64,000 nucleotides of DNA from Sporodiniella umbellata (GCA_025677835.1 JAIXMR010000015.1:186001-250000); one strand, 5' to 3'; positions 1 through 14,605 are shown, counted from the stretch's first letter. Made by a program: numbers and translations. Notes: generated from the letters alone by a model not told the origin.

Positions 1-390
1 TTGGCTTCCTTTTGGCTCTTAATGCGACGAACACCAATAGAGGCATCTTCATAAGTACCGACCTTTCTCCAGCTTTCACAAAGTTCTTCGATCTCAGCTT
101 GATTGAATGAATCACTAACATAGAATCTCTTCAAGATATGAACAAGGGCTTCATGCAAGATAATGTCATCACTGGTAGGACGCTTGCTAGCAAAGTGCTC
201 CTTCTTAATTTCAGTGAAGGCGCCATACCAGTCATTGGCAAAGAGAGCAAAGTCCATAGTACTGAGAACAATGTTGTTCTTGGGAGCGACAATCTTTTTC
301 CAGACTTCATGAAGGGACTTGCGGTAGTTAATTACTGTTCCAGCAAGATCGTAGGCAATGGTACGAACAGACTTAAAGGAGTCTGGGATG
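1..390 (-). other. Start of a haloacid-dehalogenase-like (HAD) domain at the C-terminus of the giant protein
   Basis: The last 130 codons in the window leave the repeat style. They show a hydrophobic strand ending in Y-D-L-A-G-T-V (about 333-353), which matches HAD motif I with its nucleophile Asp. After it comes a helical cap that resembles type II 2-haloacid dehalogenases: F-A-N-D-W near 250, a His-Glu-Ala-Leu helix near 150, and W-R-K followed by an R-R-I-K-S segment near 20-80. Motifs II-IV would lie beyond the edge. In dehalogenases the motif is usually D-x-Y-G-T and in phosphatases D-x-D-G-T; here the middle residue is Ala. Activity is therefore uncertain. Confidence 0.7.
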
Positions 391-3300
391 GTAGCAGTTT
401 CGGTCCAGGTGACTACCTTGCCTTCAAAAGCAGAGTTGATAGCCAATTCAATACCAGAATCAAAGGTGTGGTGAACGCGTTGTTGAGCACGATCGACAAT
501 AGCGTGTAATCTTTCGGTGATCACATCAATATCCTCCACTTCAATACGGGTGAAAACTTCACGGACTACAGAGATCTGAATAATAAGAGTAGTGCGAATG
601 TTTTCAATACAGTCAAGGCATTGTTTGATAGAGGTAGTAGCCAACTTTTGAGTATCGACATCAATCTTGTTGGAAACTGAAGAAGAAGTGATAGTAAAGA
701 AGCGCTTTTTGGTTTCTTCAATATAAGTTTCAACTTCTCTTTCTGCAATTTCAAGACGAGCAAAAATGTCAGCACGGATACTTTGAGAATTGCCGTGAAT
801 AATTGTAGTGATGTTTTCCATCAAAAGAACAAGCCAGTTGGTGATTTCAGTCTTACGTTCTTGAACAATAAGGGTAGTCTCAAGAGTGATACGCTTTTGA
901 GTTTGTTCACGAGTTTCAGTTACAACTTGGACAATATTTTCATGTTTGGTTTGATCAGAAACAACCTCAATAGCGGTGTCATCAGTAGACAACTTGACTT
1001 TATCATCTGACTGGACTATAGCAGTGCTGAATTCTGTCTTCTTGTGGGCTTCAAATGCACTGTTGATTTGATGCTTGGTAATAGAAACATGGTTTTCAAT
1101 CTGAGTAACCATGTCAATTGAACTTGTAGAGCTGTGGCTGACAATTTCCGTGATTTGGGTAGATTGAGTTACAGCAGTGGTTCTGATCCATTCAAGAGTA
1201 TGACTGTATGTGTGGCTAGATACAGAAGTAGTTTGAGAGGGGTGTTCCGATTTGGCGTGGCCAATAATAGTCTCAAGTTCCTCTTGAGCAGACTTTACAA
1301 TTTCTGATACATCAGCAGACACATTTTGACCGCCTTGCTTGGTGCGAGTGATAACTCGTTCAGTCAAAACAGTAATCCATGTGTTAACTCTGGTGCGAAC
1401 GCTTTCAATAGAAGATTCCTCAATAACTTCAACAGAAGTGTTTTCGGTCTTTTGGGTCTTCTTATGAATTTCCATAGCGGCAGCAGCTGCAGCGACAACA
1501 GCAGCAGTTCCAACAGCCACCTTTTCAATTGTGTCTTTGTAAACACCATGGCGGTTGTTTTTAGCTTGAGCAATGACTTGTTGTTCAGTACCGGTAATGT
1601 GGTCAACATTGGTAATTTGTTGAACAGCAACGTAGTGAGTATTAACTTCTTGCTTTAGTTTGCCTTCAGTCTTTTGAAGAATTTCGTTCAAAGAAAACTT
1701 GTTGATCTTGTTCTTGTCTTGAATAGCAACCTTTACATCTTTAAGTTGATTTTCAACACTAGACTTGATGTTTCCAAAGAAAACGTCCAAGTGATGGTCA
1801 GTAGATATCTCGGCTGTAGTATTCTTATGAGAGGCTGATGTTTCTTGTTGGATAGTGGCTATCTTCTTTTTCATGTCAACCTCAGCCTCTGCAATAACAG
1901 TGTTGATCTTGGTCTGGGTTTCTTCGGCAGAGCAGTCGCTAACTTCCAAGAGATGGTTAATCTTGTCAGTGAGATCTGAGAACCATGATTGTACAGTCTT
2001 TGTTGCCTTTTGAGCAGTCTGATTGACAGTGACAACTGTTTAAAAAAAAAGTTCAAACCTATTAATAATTGCAATATATACGAAAAAAAAAAAAACAGAA
2101 ACTTACGGCTTGCAGTAATAGTTGCGGATACAGAAACAAATCCACTTTCGATCTTCTTTTGGGACTCTTCGCTAACTTCGAGAACTTTTTCCACAGCTTT
2201 TTCAGCAGTTGTAGTTTTTGATCCTACGGTCTTGACAGTTACAGTCTTGACTTCAGTAATTTGTTCTTCAACAGTCTTGTGAACAGTTGTAAGAGCATTT
2301 TCGATTTGAATACGTGTCTTTTCGTCAACCTCAGAAGATGTCTTTTTTGATTTCTCGAAAATCTTAGTGACCTCATTCTCAGCAGTTTCAACAATTCGAT
2401 GAATGTCTTCTTCAACGTTAACACCACCTCTACGAATTCGCTCAACTATAGTCTCAGTGAGAGAAACAAGAAGACCTACAGTAGCTACACGAGTTTCTTG
2501 TACCACGCTATAAGCAACTTTTGTCTTATCAACAGCTGTAATAGCCTTGGAAGGCTTGGGAACCTTTTGGGTCTTGGGCTTTCCAGAGATCTTGTTAATC
2601 TTCTGGTGAAAGTTGATGGATGTCTTCATTTGCTCCAGAGTAACTTCAATTTGGTGGAAAGAAGCAGTAGCAAGAGAAGTCATTTGCGCAGTCAAATCAG
2701 ATTTGCTGACAGAAGCGTTGATACCAATCTGTTGAATTTGCGTTGCTTGGGCATAAGCTACAGATGAAACCCAGTCAATCTTACTGACAAATTGCTTTTC
2801 GTCGACAGAGGAAGTACAGTGTGCAGATCCTGCAGTTTTAACATGCTCAATAAATTGAGTGAGCTCAGTACGAGACTCTTGAACGATTACAGTGATCTGT
2901 TCAGTAGAGGCACCCGATTTGGATGCGACTGAAACCTTTTGAACAAGGGTCTTGAACCATTCAGAGACGACCACATGAACAGCTTCGATAGATGCTACAC
3001 CGGTTTCGTACTTGACAAATTTAGTGATTGATGCTTCAGTCTTCTTTTGTTCTTGATGCTTGACTTGATCCTTTTTGTTTAGTTCATGTGCAAGTACACC
3101 ACCAGCAGCGATACCTATAGCAGCAGAACCAGCGGCAACCTTTCCAAGGCTAGGGGCAAGTTTTTCTTTTTTGACTAAAAAAAAAGTTCAATAGCTGTTA
3201 TAAGCCTCATGTTATTTACCTTTTTCCTCGTGTGTCAGTTGGATAGACTCCTCATTTTTTTCAAAGTCTATTTGTTGATCACCAATAATTTCTTGGTTTT

Positions 3301-6300
3301 GATCAATCTCAATGTTCAGCACAGGAGAGCCGCCTTCGGTATGAGTCTCATGTGTGACAGAAACTGTAGACTCCATAGCAATCTTGATACGTTCAGAGGA
3401 TTGAACCACAAGCTTTTCGAGTTGAACATCCAGGAGTTCTAATCTTCCAGTCTTGTGAGATTCAATAGAGATCTTCTTAACTTCTGTGACTTCAGCCATG
3501 ATGGAAACACGAGCAGACTCAAGGCTTTCTTCGTAATGCTTGATAGTGAGATCATAAGCTTCTTGGTCCATATTTTCATGAGATAGGCGCTTAACAAAGT
3601 CATTACGAGCAGTTTTGATGATCTCGTTGATTTCTTGTTCAGCATGCTCTGTCACTTCAGTAATGTTCTTGATAACGTCACCGCTTTGTTGGCGAACCGA
3701 GGAAGAAACACGATGGGTGAAAAGTTCAAACCATTGAGTGATAGCCATCACATTGTCGTGGGCTGAAAGAGGAACTTCATTTTTCTTGGTCTTTTTCTGC
3801 TCCTTCTTTTCAATCTTTTCCTTTTCGTGTTGCTTCTTTTTAATAGCGTGAACAGCAACAGCAGCAGTAGCGGTTCCTACTACCACAGCAGTAGCACGGG
3901 TCAAGAAAGAGTCAATCTTGCTTCGAGAAGAATCAAAGATAGAAGAGATAGATTCCTTGACGTTGACTTCGGACTTGTGAAGAGATTCAACACTTACTTC
4001 TTGGACCCTCTTGGCATCGGTAATGAAAGTTTCATGGACATAATCGATGGTGGTAATGAGGTCTTTTTGTTTAGACTTGCTTACGTTTTTAACAGAGTTA
4101 AAGCTTTCATCGATCTTGGTCTTGGCTTCCTTGGTAACCTTTTCGACTTCACTATTAGTTTCTTGAATAAGTTGAGTGATTCGTTCTTCCTTGTTCTCAA
4201 TAGTCTGATCAATACTAATGGCATGGATTTCTTCAGTTATCTTGGTCTTCCAAGAAGCTACGGTAACCTTGACATGCTCGACGGTTTCTACAATAGTTAC
4301 TGTGGAATCTCTTTGAGCGATTTCTTCTTTGACAACTTGAACAATCTTCTTTTGAGTGGTATCAAGAGTTTCAGTTAGCTGGTTCTTGGATGATTCTAGC
4401 ACAGCTGAAAGCTTCTCGGTTACTTCAGATTCAGATTGGTACTTGACTGTAATCTCTTGGACTTGAACAATTTTTGTTTCAGCAGTCTTTTGGACAACCT
4501 TCAACGTTTCTTGGATTTGCGACTCAACTACAGAGAATGATTCATCTTCTTCGTAAACATCAACCGATGTAACAAACTTTTTGTGGGTACACTTCAAAGT
4601 TTCGTTTAAACTGGCTTTAGATTTTTCAATGATTATAGCAACATCTTCTTTGACGTTGTTACCACCTTGATGAACACGAATAGAGACATCGCGAATGACT
4701 TGAGAATACCAAGCGAGAACGGCAACCTTAGACTCAGAGATAACTTGGGTAGCGTTGGTTTGAAGCTTTTCAATATAATCTTTGCGAGCAGTAATGGCGG
4801 TTTTTACAGTTGCCACTTTTTCAGCGTTTTCCTGGTGTTCAATCTTGTTCACGGGCTTGGACTCAACCTTAGTAATGGCGGAAGATTTCTTTTCGGATAC
4901 CAGCTTGTAGCGCTGAGTTTCAGTATCGATTTGCTGTTGAATAGAGACTGCAATAGGTCTCATTTGCTCGATACCACCTGTCTTGCTGGTAGCAGAGATT
5001 GCAGAGTTGATACCGATCGTTTGAATTTGAAGAGTGCTTTGGGTGATTTGACTCTTGGCCCACTCAATGGATTGGCGATACTGCTTAGTAGTAGTGGTGT
5101 CTGAGAGAGTGATATGAGCATTTTCGGAAAGAAGTCGAAGCTTTTCGTTGATGACTAAGGTAGACTTCTTGACAATGGCTTCAATATCCGAGTCAGAGTG
5201 AGATCCGCCAATTTTAGCGCGGGATGATACATCCTTGATGAGCTTCTCATACCATTCACGGACAATCAAAGAGACGCTCAAGACAGCACCGGTGGCAATG
5301 ACCTTCTGTACATCTTTCTTTGCTTTCTTGAGCTGAACTTCGGTATCAGACTCGTCAAAGTCGCTATCAGAGTCGGAAGAACAGTCAGAGTCTTCCTCAA
5401 CGTGTTCTTTCTTCTCAAGCTTAGCCTTCTCAATCTTCTCTTTCTCAATTCTGGCCTTTTCAATCTTGGCCTTTTCAGTCTGAATTCTCTTCTTTTCAGC
5501 CTTTTCTTTTTCCAATTTGGCTTTCTTTTCAGATTCAATCTTCTTCTTTTCGATTTCGATTGCTTTTTCAGACTTACTCTTGATACGCTCTTGCTTTCTC
5601 GTCTCTTTGATCTTTTTATTTAGAAAAGAATAGGTTAGTAGGGATTGACAGATATTTTACGACGAATGTGTTTCTTACGATTTCATACTTCTCAGCATGA
5701 GAAGATTTACGTTCGATTTCAATCTTAACCACCTTGCTGGAACGTTCAAGAGCTACCTTAATTTGGGCTTCCGTAGCGCTTATCAAAGGTCGCATTTGTT
5801 CGAGACCTCCAGTGGAGCTGAAAGAAACAGCAGAGTTGATACCAACCTGCTGTATTTGAGTAGTACTTTGCAAGACCATACCACGAGTCCATTCAATGAT
5901 GTTTACAAGACCTTGAGCTTGGTCGCTCTTGGTTTGAACGACCTTCTTGGAGACAGTGTTCAGTTCGATAGTGATAAACTCTTTGGCATCATTGACGACC
6001 TTAGTAATCTGTTCGGTTACTCTCTTGAGATCGTGTTCGTGCTTCGACACCTCAGAAACTTCAACCATAAGCTCTTCAAGCCATGTGTGAATCGTAGTGA
6101 TCAAGTATTCGACAGTGACTACAGTACGGGAGTCTTTGGTTTTTTCAACAGGTCTAGGCTTTTCATCCTTGGGTTGGGCAGGCTTTTGGACAGCAATAGT
6201 CTTGGTTTCATAGACTACTAAGGCTTCGCTAATCAAGTGCTCGTGCTCATTGATAATAGAGGTCATCTGACCGTATCCACCATAGCCGGTAGTCTTGCCA

Positions 6301-9300
6301 GAGAATTCGACACCAACCTTGTGGATTTCAGTCGTACTCTTGGTGATTGTAGTCTTGACTGTTTCTACAGTAGTTATAAGCACCTGAGACTTTTCTTCGG
6401 ACTTGAGATGCTCAGAGATCTTCTTGGCAGATAAATCGAGGTAGTCAAACAAATGCTTTTTCTCTTCGGCGATCACGGCCTCGATCTCCTCTGAGGACTG
6501 ACCCTTTTGAGAGCAGACGGAGACCTTTTCAGCCAGAGTACGGAGCCATTCACGTACGGTTACCTTGATTTCTTGAACAGTTAAAGAAGCCTTCAAGGTA
6601 TGTTCATCATGGTGGGTTACTTGCTCAGTCTCATTGATATGATTACATTGATGGGCAACACCAGTAACGAAGCCAAAGTGGGATTTCTCAATCTTTTCAC
6701 TCACTTCAGTGATAGTTTCCGTTTCAATTTTGCTGATAGACTCAACAATTTGAGATACGTCTTGATCTTTTTGAATATACCAAACTGTAGAGTGAACACG
6801 GTTTATTCTTTCCAAAAGAGTTTCCTCGGTCTTCTTGAGAACTGAGATAAGTTCGGCAGTAGCAATACCCGAGAGGGCAGCAATGGATACAACAGAGACA
6901 GTTGATTTTGTCTCGAGAGAAGACAGCTTCTTAGTGGCTGTGTTCTTGACGTTCTCAATGTGCACAGTAATCTGTTTACGAGCATCGGCAACCAAAATAG
7001 AAACATCTTTAGAAACGTTGTCACCGCCTTGTTGAACTCGAGCAATAACAGACTTTGTGAACGTTTCAAAGAAAGTAACCACGGAAGAACGAGCATCATG
7101 AACTACTAAAGAGAGTTCACTCTTGACATCCAAAAGAGCAGATTCTTTTTGCTTGAGTTGATCAACCGTTGTTCCAACAAACTTGGTAGTGGACGACTTT
7201 ATCTTTTCTAAAGCACTTTCAACCTCTTGAATAGTGGAGATCTTGAGAACTTCAAGTCTGGATTCAACATCAATGACAGTACTGCTGGAAGATTGAACCA
7301 CAATTTCTTGGATACGAGTGGCTTGAGAGATTGTGGTCTGTTCAACCCAAACGAGAACTTCCTGTTGATGTTTTTCGGTGATCAAAGTGTTGGTCTTGGT
7401 CTTTTGGATGACCTCGAGGAAGTCGGTCTTGGACTTTTCAATTGTGACCTTGATCTCTTCATGAGAGACTGATTCCTTACATTGCTTGGTTACAGTTTCA
7501 GTGAGAGTAGCAAGCCATTGCTTGTATTGATTTTTGATATCTTCAACAACCAGTGCAGTTTCTTGCTTTTGTTTCTTCTCCTTTTCGACCTTTTCCTTAT
7601 GTTCGGAGACCTTCTTGGCGACTTCTGCAGCAATGGTAGTTGTTGCAACTACAGCAGCGGCACCAGCAAGTACTTTTTCAGCCATGTCAATCTTGGATTT
7701 GTGGTCCTCCATCTCTTGCTTTTTGGCAGCTGCGGTCTCTGTTTTCTTCTCGGTGGCTACAGAGTCCTTCACGCTGTGTACCTTTTCTAACACAGATTTT
7801 CTAAAGCTATCCAATCGAGAAGAAACGTCGTGACGGGATTCTTCAGCAATTTGCAATAGCTTTTCGGAAAGGGTTTCTTGCTTTGACAAAGCGACCTCAT
7901 GAACCTGTGAGATACGCTTTTTGGTAGAAGTGCGCATTTCCTCAATGACAGTTATAAAGTGCTCTTCTTGTACTTTTTCATGAGAGGCAACCATAGACAA
8001 TTCGTACTCGATTTTGGTCTTGGCTTCATCAAAGACGCGGTCAATCTCAGCATTCGATTCATGAATGGTGGTCTTTACGTCTTGCTCAACCGTGTCTTTC
8101 TGGGAAATCACTTGGTGTTGAATGCGTTCAATCAATGTGGCCACTTGAGCAGACACTGTCTTTGTGGTTTCAGAGATAACAACCAAACCATATTCAACGC
8201 CCAAAGACGCATTCACCTTCTCTTTGTTTTCATGGATAGCTGTACTGGTGTTTGATTCAGCTACCACTTCAGCGTGGTGGCCGATGATGGTCTCAGAAAC
8301 AGTCAGGGCAGCATCGACGTGCTTAAAGGCGTCTTGGCAAGCAGAAGTGATCTTTTCAGTGTACTCTACTTCAGAGACTTGGATAGTAGATACCTCTTCA
8401 ACTTTAGACACTTGAGTTAAAACACTCTGTTGGATTTGATCCAAAGTGACTTGGACTTTTTCGTTGGTTTCTTTGACAATTTCTACTTGGATTTCAGAAG
8501 ACTCTGTGTGCTTTGTACGCTTTTCAAACAGAGTTTTGGCATTCTGAATGTAGTTAGTGATGTCTTGACGGGACTTTTGAACAATTGCCTCGATATCAGC
8601 TTGAAGGTGATCACCACCTTGCTTGCGACGCTCAGAGATAGTAACGCCAAGCTCGTTCAAGGTATTTTGGACAGTAGTACGTGTATCTTCAATCAAAATA
8701 CCAACCGAAACCTTGATTTGCTCTACATGCTCACCATGGCTATTCTTTGAATAATCGACACCTTCAAACTTTTTACCAACCGCAATAGTAGCAGTCGATG
8801 TATGATCGATCAAACCAACAGCTGAGGTCTTGGATTCCTCAATAGCTGTCGTGACTTGAGTCAAGGTGGCTTTCTTTACAGAGCCAAGTTTTTCTTCCAG
8901 GACTGAGATTTCAGTGTTATGATGGGTAGCCTCGACAGCAATACGCTTGATATCGGAAGTAGCTTTCCAAACTGTGCCTCGGATCCAACCAAAGGTGTTG
9001 TGGAAAGAGGTTTGGGAGGTACCAATGACGGAAGTGGTAGTACGCTTGGCTTTTTCGATAGCTACAACAAGCTCTTGCTGAGACTCATAGACAATAGTGT
9101 CAATCTCTTCCTGTACATTCTCAGGTTTCTTTTGAACACATTCAACCACACGATGGTTCAGCTTGGTAACCCATTCTTGCACAGTGACGTTCACTTGATC
9201 GTAAACAACCACCAGCTTATCAGCCTTTTGTTGCTTTTGGGTCTTTTGATCTTGTTGTTTAGACTCGCTATGTTTTTTGTCACCGACAGGCTGAGACACA

Positions 9301-12300
9301 GCGGGCTTCTCCTTCATTTCAGAATCTTTCTTGCTTTCATGGTGTTGATAGAGCACTGAAGCTAAGGCAGAGGCGGCGGCGCCTGCAGTGGCTAAAGTAG
9401 TCTTGGAAATAGGCTTTTCGTCAACTTTAGACTTCTTTTCTTGAACCACTGTGCTCTTGCCCTTGTCTGTTTCGGTCTTGATGATCTTTGTTTGATCAGC
9501 TTCGACCTTGGTATGTTGACCGAGTTTGGTTTGTTCTTCCTTATTGACATGGTCAACCTTGGATTGAATTTCCTCAGCTTTTGTCTTGAGCTGCTCAGTC
9601 TTGTTTTGCTCAGTGGTCTTTTGAGTCTCTTGATTTTTCTTGTCAGAGATGGCTACAATCTTGTTGATTTCGGCCTTTTTGATTTCATTGTCGTTGACAA
9701 CAGTGACTGTTTCCTTGACCTTGGCAATCTTTGTGACAATTGTTTCGAGATCCAAAAGAAGAGTGCGGGAGACAGTAGCACCAAAAGAGTACTTGGTGAA
9801 GCGGCTGATTTCTTCCTTGGTAATCTCTTCCTTTTCGACAGACTTTTTGTAATGAGTAATGTTGGCTACAAGAGAAGCCTTGATGCTATCCAAAGAGTAT
9901 TCGATACGATGACGCTCAGCCCAACTGAGATAAGTCAAGTGTGAGTAGTATGTGCGCAGGACCAACTTGGTTTCTTCAATACGAGCCGTCAATTCTACCT
10001 GAGCAGCATCGGCAATAGCCAAAGCGTCTTTTTTGGCAGATTCGTTGGTTTCCGAGGCTTCAATAACCCAAGAGATTTGTTCGGTCACCTGGCTGAACCA
10101 GCTGGTCAGCTTAGTCTTGGTCTCCAACAACTTATCAGTGACAGTTTGTTGAGCGACACCAACCATCTTTTCGTCCAAAACAACCGAAATCTCAGCCTGA
10201 TCTTGGTGGCTGACCTTGCTGTTTTGTACTTTGGTCACTTCCTGAGTAATAGCGGTCTGGTATACCTTGAGCTCAGAAGACAGACGTTCTTCTGAGGTAC
10301 GGGTAATTTCAAGCCAGTAGGTTTCGCTGATTTCATAGTGTTTCTGGGTGGCAATAATCTCTACTTGCTTAGACACAACGGTTTCTGCTTGAGAGACGGC
10401 CTTTTCGATCGTGTTGACTAAGGAAGTCTTGTTTTCAGTTAATACAGAAGATTGTTCGACATGGGAAACGGCCGTAGTTTTGACTTCAGACAGCTCTTGA
10501 ATAAGCTGTTGACGAGATTCTTGAACGATGGAATGGATTTCCTCATCGGACTTACCATGCTCTTTGGCTACAGCGATAGTTTCGTATAAGCCTACGAGCC
10601 AATAACGTACTCGGACCTTGATAGTATCTACAGTCGTAAGGATGTGTTCGTGAGCACTCGTCTCCTTTTCTTCGGTCACTTTAGTTTGAACTTTGCTTTG
10701 TTCAGTCATGACAAAAGTATAATGGCGGTCGACTTCCTCAGTAGCTGAGTTGATCACAGTGTCAAAATCAAGCTCTTGAGCTGAGTGAATTTCTTCGTGA
10801 TGCAAACGATCCAGGAAACGCTCAAAGACACGAGCACGGTAAAGCTCTTTAACCTGTTCGATAGAAACATGCCAGTCTGGAACAGAGCCAGAGATCATGT
10901 GTTCTACAGAAGTATAGACGCGGAGATGCTCATCCAAACGACGGAAGAGATCTTCACGAGATTCTTCAATGACTTGGATTAATTGAGTCTTGGAGGTAGC
11001 GTGATAAATACGGCGGATGAAGACAATTCTCCAGGCACGAACAATGGCTTGTGATTCTTGAACTACTTGAGCGCTTGTTTTGTTGTGGTGGTGAATGACG
11101 ACCTTGGTGGTCTCAGCCTCAGTCTTCTTGGTCTTTTTGGCATCATGCTTTTCTGTGAGCTTATCGGCTACTTTGCCAATAGCACCAATGACAGCAGCGC
11201 CTGCAATAGCACCTCCGGTGACAATGCCCACATTGGTTAGAATATCATGAGCATCATGATGTGTGCTGTCTTTAGCGGAAGTCTTGGTTTGTTTAGGTTT
11301 TTTAGCAAAGACCTCCTCCACCTTCGTCTTGACCTCTTCAAGGGTTTCAATCATCAAGCCTTCTTCAATAGAAGAGCTGATGGATTCAGCGACAGTCGCC
11401 ATCTCAGACCCAGCTGCTGTAGGTTTCTTACCAAACACAGGTATTGAGAACTTCCAGCGAATGGCTTTGGATTGATCCTTTTGAATCAATAACAACTGGC
11501 TGTCTTTTTCGAGCACATCCGCGCCAATAGAGAAACTGTCAGCGTAACTGTCAAGATAGATATGACCTTCAGCAGTCAAAGACCATTTCTGAGTGCCCAA
11601 TCCAGATTCTGCAGATACCTTGAGCAAAGCGCTATCGATGGCGCCTTCGTTTACGTCAATCACAAGTTTGGATCCGTAATTAACTAGAGCATCATCACGG
11701 AAGGTCCAGAGTTGATGCTTGTAATCCTTAAAGCTAAGATGATCCAACACAAGAGAAGTGCCGTTGGAGGCGAGCACAAGGCTGTCTTCTTCCTTGCCGT
11801 CCACCTTGATATAGAACCAAGAGGCGTTGGGGAATACACCATAGCGATAGTTCTTGGTGATGGTGGTGGTGGTTGTCTTTTGAGAGCTATAGATCCAGGT
11901 AGTAATTGTGGATAAAGCAACGTTGGCTTCCTTTTCGATCTGATAGTTCCAGAAGACAGGAACGTGCAGCTGAACAGGGTACTTGCTAGGCACCACAACC
12001 TCTTGGCTCACTTCCAATCGGTAACTCAAGGTCTTTCCTTCAGCCATAGCGACATCAAAATGAATGGTTTCAGAGTCGATTTTCAAAGACAAAGCGCCTT
12101 GGCTGGTGAGAGAAAAGACTTGGTTCAAGGTATCTGTATTGCTAGTAAGAGAGAACTTGTGTGTAGACTTATCAAAGACGAGACGCAACATGTACTTGTA
12201 GTTGACCAAATAGCCATCGACAAAGGCCCAAAGATAGCGTTTATGGTCCTCTTTTTGTTGAATGGCTGAAAAGCCTACGTCTTGGGTGACGCTTGTACCA

Positions 12301-14605
12301 GAACACAAATAGGCGTTCTCGTTACCGATACGTACAAAGAAAAAGTTTTCTGCGCTAGGCCATTGATTGTCGACAGCCATCTTGTGGTAGAATGTGGACT
12401 TTAACCATTCAAAAGCAAGAACAGAAGACAGAGTACTGGAGATAGCACTGACCTTGCCAGCTTCGATGATGGTGTAGTTGGACTCCAGACGGTCATTTTT
12501 TTCCTTTTCAACCGGGACAAAGGCAGGCACCTTGATTTCCCAACGTTGTTCGGCACGAGCCAACTTGACTTTTTGGTGGCTCTTTTCTTCTTGAATAAAT
12601 AGATCGATACGGCCTGCGTCTTGTGGGGTTAGCTCTTTCACAGAGAGAACAAGACTGCGTTTGCCCGCCAGATGGATCACACCACTCTCCAGGTCAAACT
12701 CCCAGTGCTGGTCAGAGATATCAATGGCGGTCTTTTGAGTGGAGAGACCGACACGTTCACCGGAAACGACAGTGTCGTTCAGGGAAGCATCCAGGACAAG
12801 GTTATGACTCTTGAGGTTGACTAGGCGGCCACCACGGTAAGACCAGAGTTGACTGGCAAAGTTTGTGGTTTTGATAGGAGCAAGAACAACATAACTTCCG
12901 TCACGGGCTTCGTTATTGGCGACATCGAGTACATAGCCATGAAGATAGCTCTTGATCATAAAGTAACCTTCATGAGGAAAATAGCTATGCTGATGAGAGA
13001 GATAACGCACGACGCGTTCGTAACCGGTAGGTACGTAGTCGTAGGTGACATGGAACGTTTCTTCACGCTTGGCTTGGGTTGTGTCTTGCTTGGTAACCTG
13101 CGTTTTCAAGAGGTTGTTGTTGTCGACGCTTGCCTCAGGGGTGTTGTTGATGATGGCCGCGCCCGCAGTGGCAATGCCCAAGTTGCTGATGACATCGAGT
13201 TTTGCGCTGTCCTCTAAGACTTCTTCTTCATCCGTCTCTTCTTCTTCTTCGTCCTCGCTCTCTTCGATTTCTTCCTCACTATCGATTTCAGGAGCATAGT
13301 CCTCTGAAGATTCCTCGTCTTCCTTGACTTCAACCTGGGTATCTTCGAGGCCTTCGATTTCTTGATCATCTGAGCCTATGAGACCAGCGGTGGCAGTGGC
13401 CAGAGCCGAAGACACTTCTTCTGTTGTTGTTTTGCGCGTGCCAAAGACAGGCTTAGAGAAGGACCATTGTAACCAACGGTGAGATTTGAGGGTGGTTATC
13501 TGCTGTCCCTTTTCATTGACAGACTTTTGAACACGCAGCGAACGGATACCGACCTGGGCACCTTCGACAGCCACACGGTCAGCGCTGGAGACGCCAATCA
13601 CGGAGCGTTCATCTGCCTTGAGGTAGAGTTCACCTTCGGCGGTCAAAGCCCAGAATTGATGGGTGGATTCTGATTTTTGACGGACAAAGAGAGAGGACTG
13701 TAGGCCGTCTTCGACCAGAATACCCTTGAGAGGGGAGGCGTCAAGAGCGAGACCGGTTTGAGCATTGATAAGACGGCCTTCTTGGTAAGTCCAAAAGTGC
13801 CACTTGTATTGCTTGTAATCGATGGGGCGCATAGAGACGGCGTATTCATCACGGCCTTGATCATCCACCCGAGGCTTCTTCTCCACGGTCAAGGCGAAAC
13901 GTTCGGAGCCATAGCTGGAGCGAATAAAGAAGCCTTCTTGCGGGAAGAGACCCCAGCGACGGACGATCGTGATCTTTTCTGTACGTTCGTAGCGTTCGAT
14001 TTGGGTAGTCTTGATCTCAGTATCGTCTGTCTTGTCCACAAAGACATCACTGCCTTCGAGTACCCCGACAGAGGTTACACCGCCCGGTCGGCCAAAGACA
14101 GGAATAGCAAAAGTCCAGCGTTGATATTCGAGTTCAAGTGCGCCGCGTGTGTGCAGTTGGATTTCGGCACCATCAGAGACACTGTTACCTTTGGGACCCA
14201 AGACGAGTCCAGGTCTTGACTTGGGATGAAGATGGCCATCTACGGAAAGACCCCACACTTGATTCTTGCGCTGAATCTTGAGGAATTTCTGATGCCATTG
14301 AATAGCATCGTTACCGGCTTCTAGACAGCCTCCAGCGACATCGATGACATAGCCCGTCTCGAGATTCTTGAGGCAATCCTCATCTTCCACATGCCATAGT
14401 TGACGACGAAAGTTCTTGTAATCTAACTTGGCCACCGTCAACTTGCTGCCCTGTTTCTTGTCAGGGGCGGTCAAAACCAAGTCACGGTCGGCCTTGGAAC
14501 GAATATAGAACCAGTTCTCGGGGAAAACGCCATACGAGCGAGTGACCCATTTGGCTTTTTCAGAGGCAACTGATAATAACAAGGTGAGTTATTGCCATGC
14601 CATGC

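Noticed and set aside
138..14219. Many plus-strand open frames of 60-183 codons lying over the giant gene
   Set aside because: They are antisense shadows caused by the biased codon composition of the repeats; none has family resemblance and the minus-strand frame is continuous.
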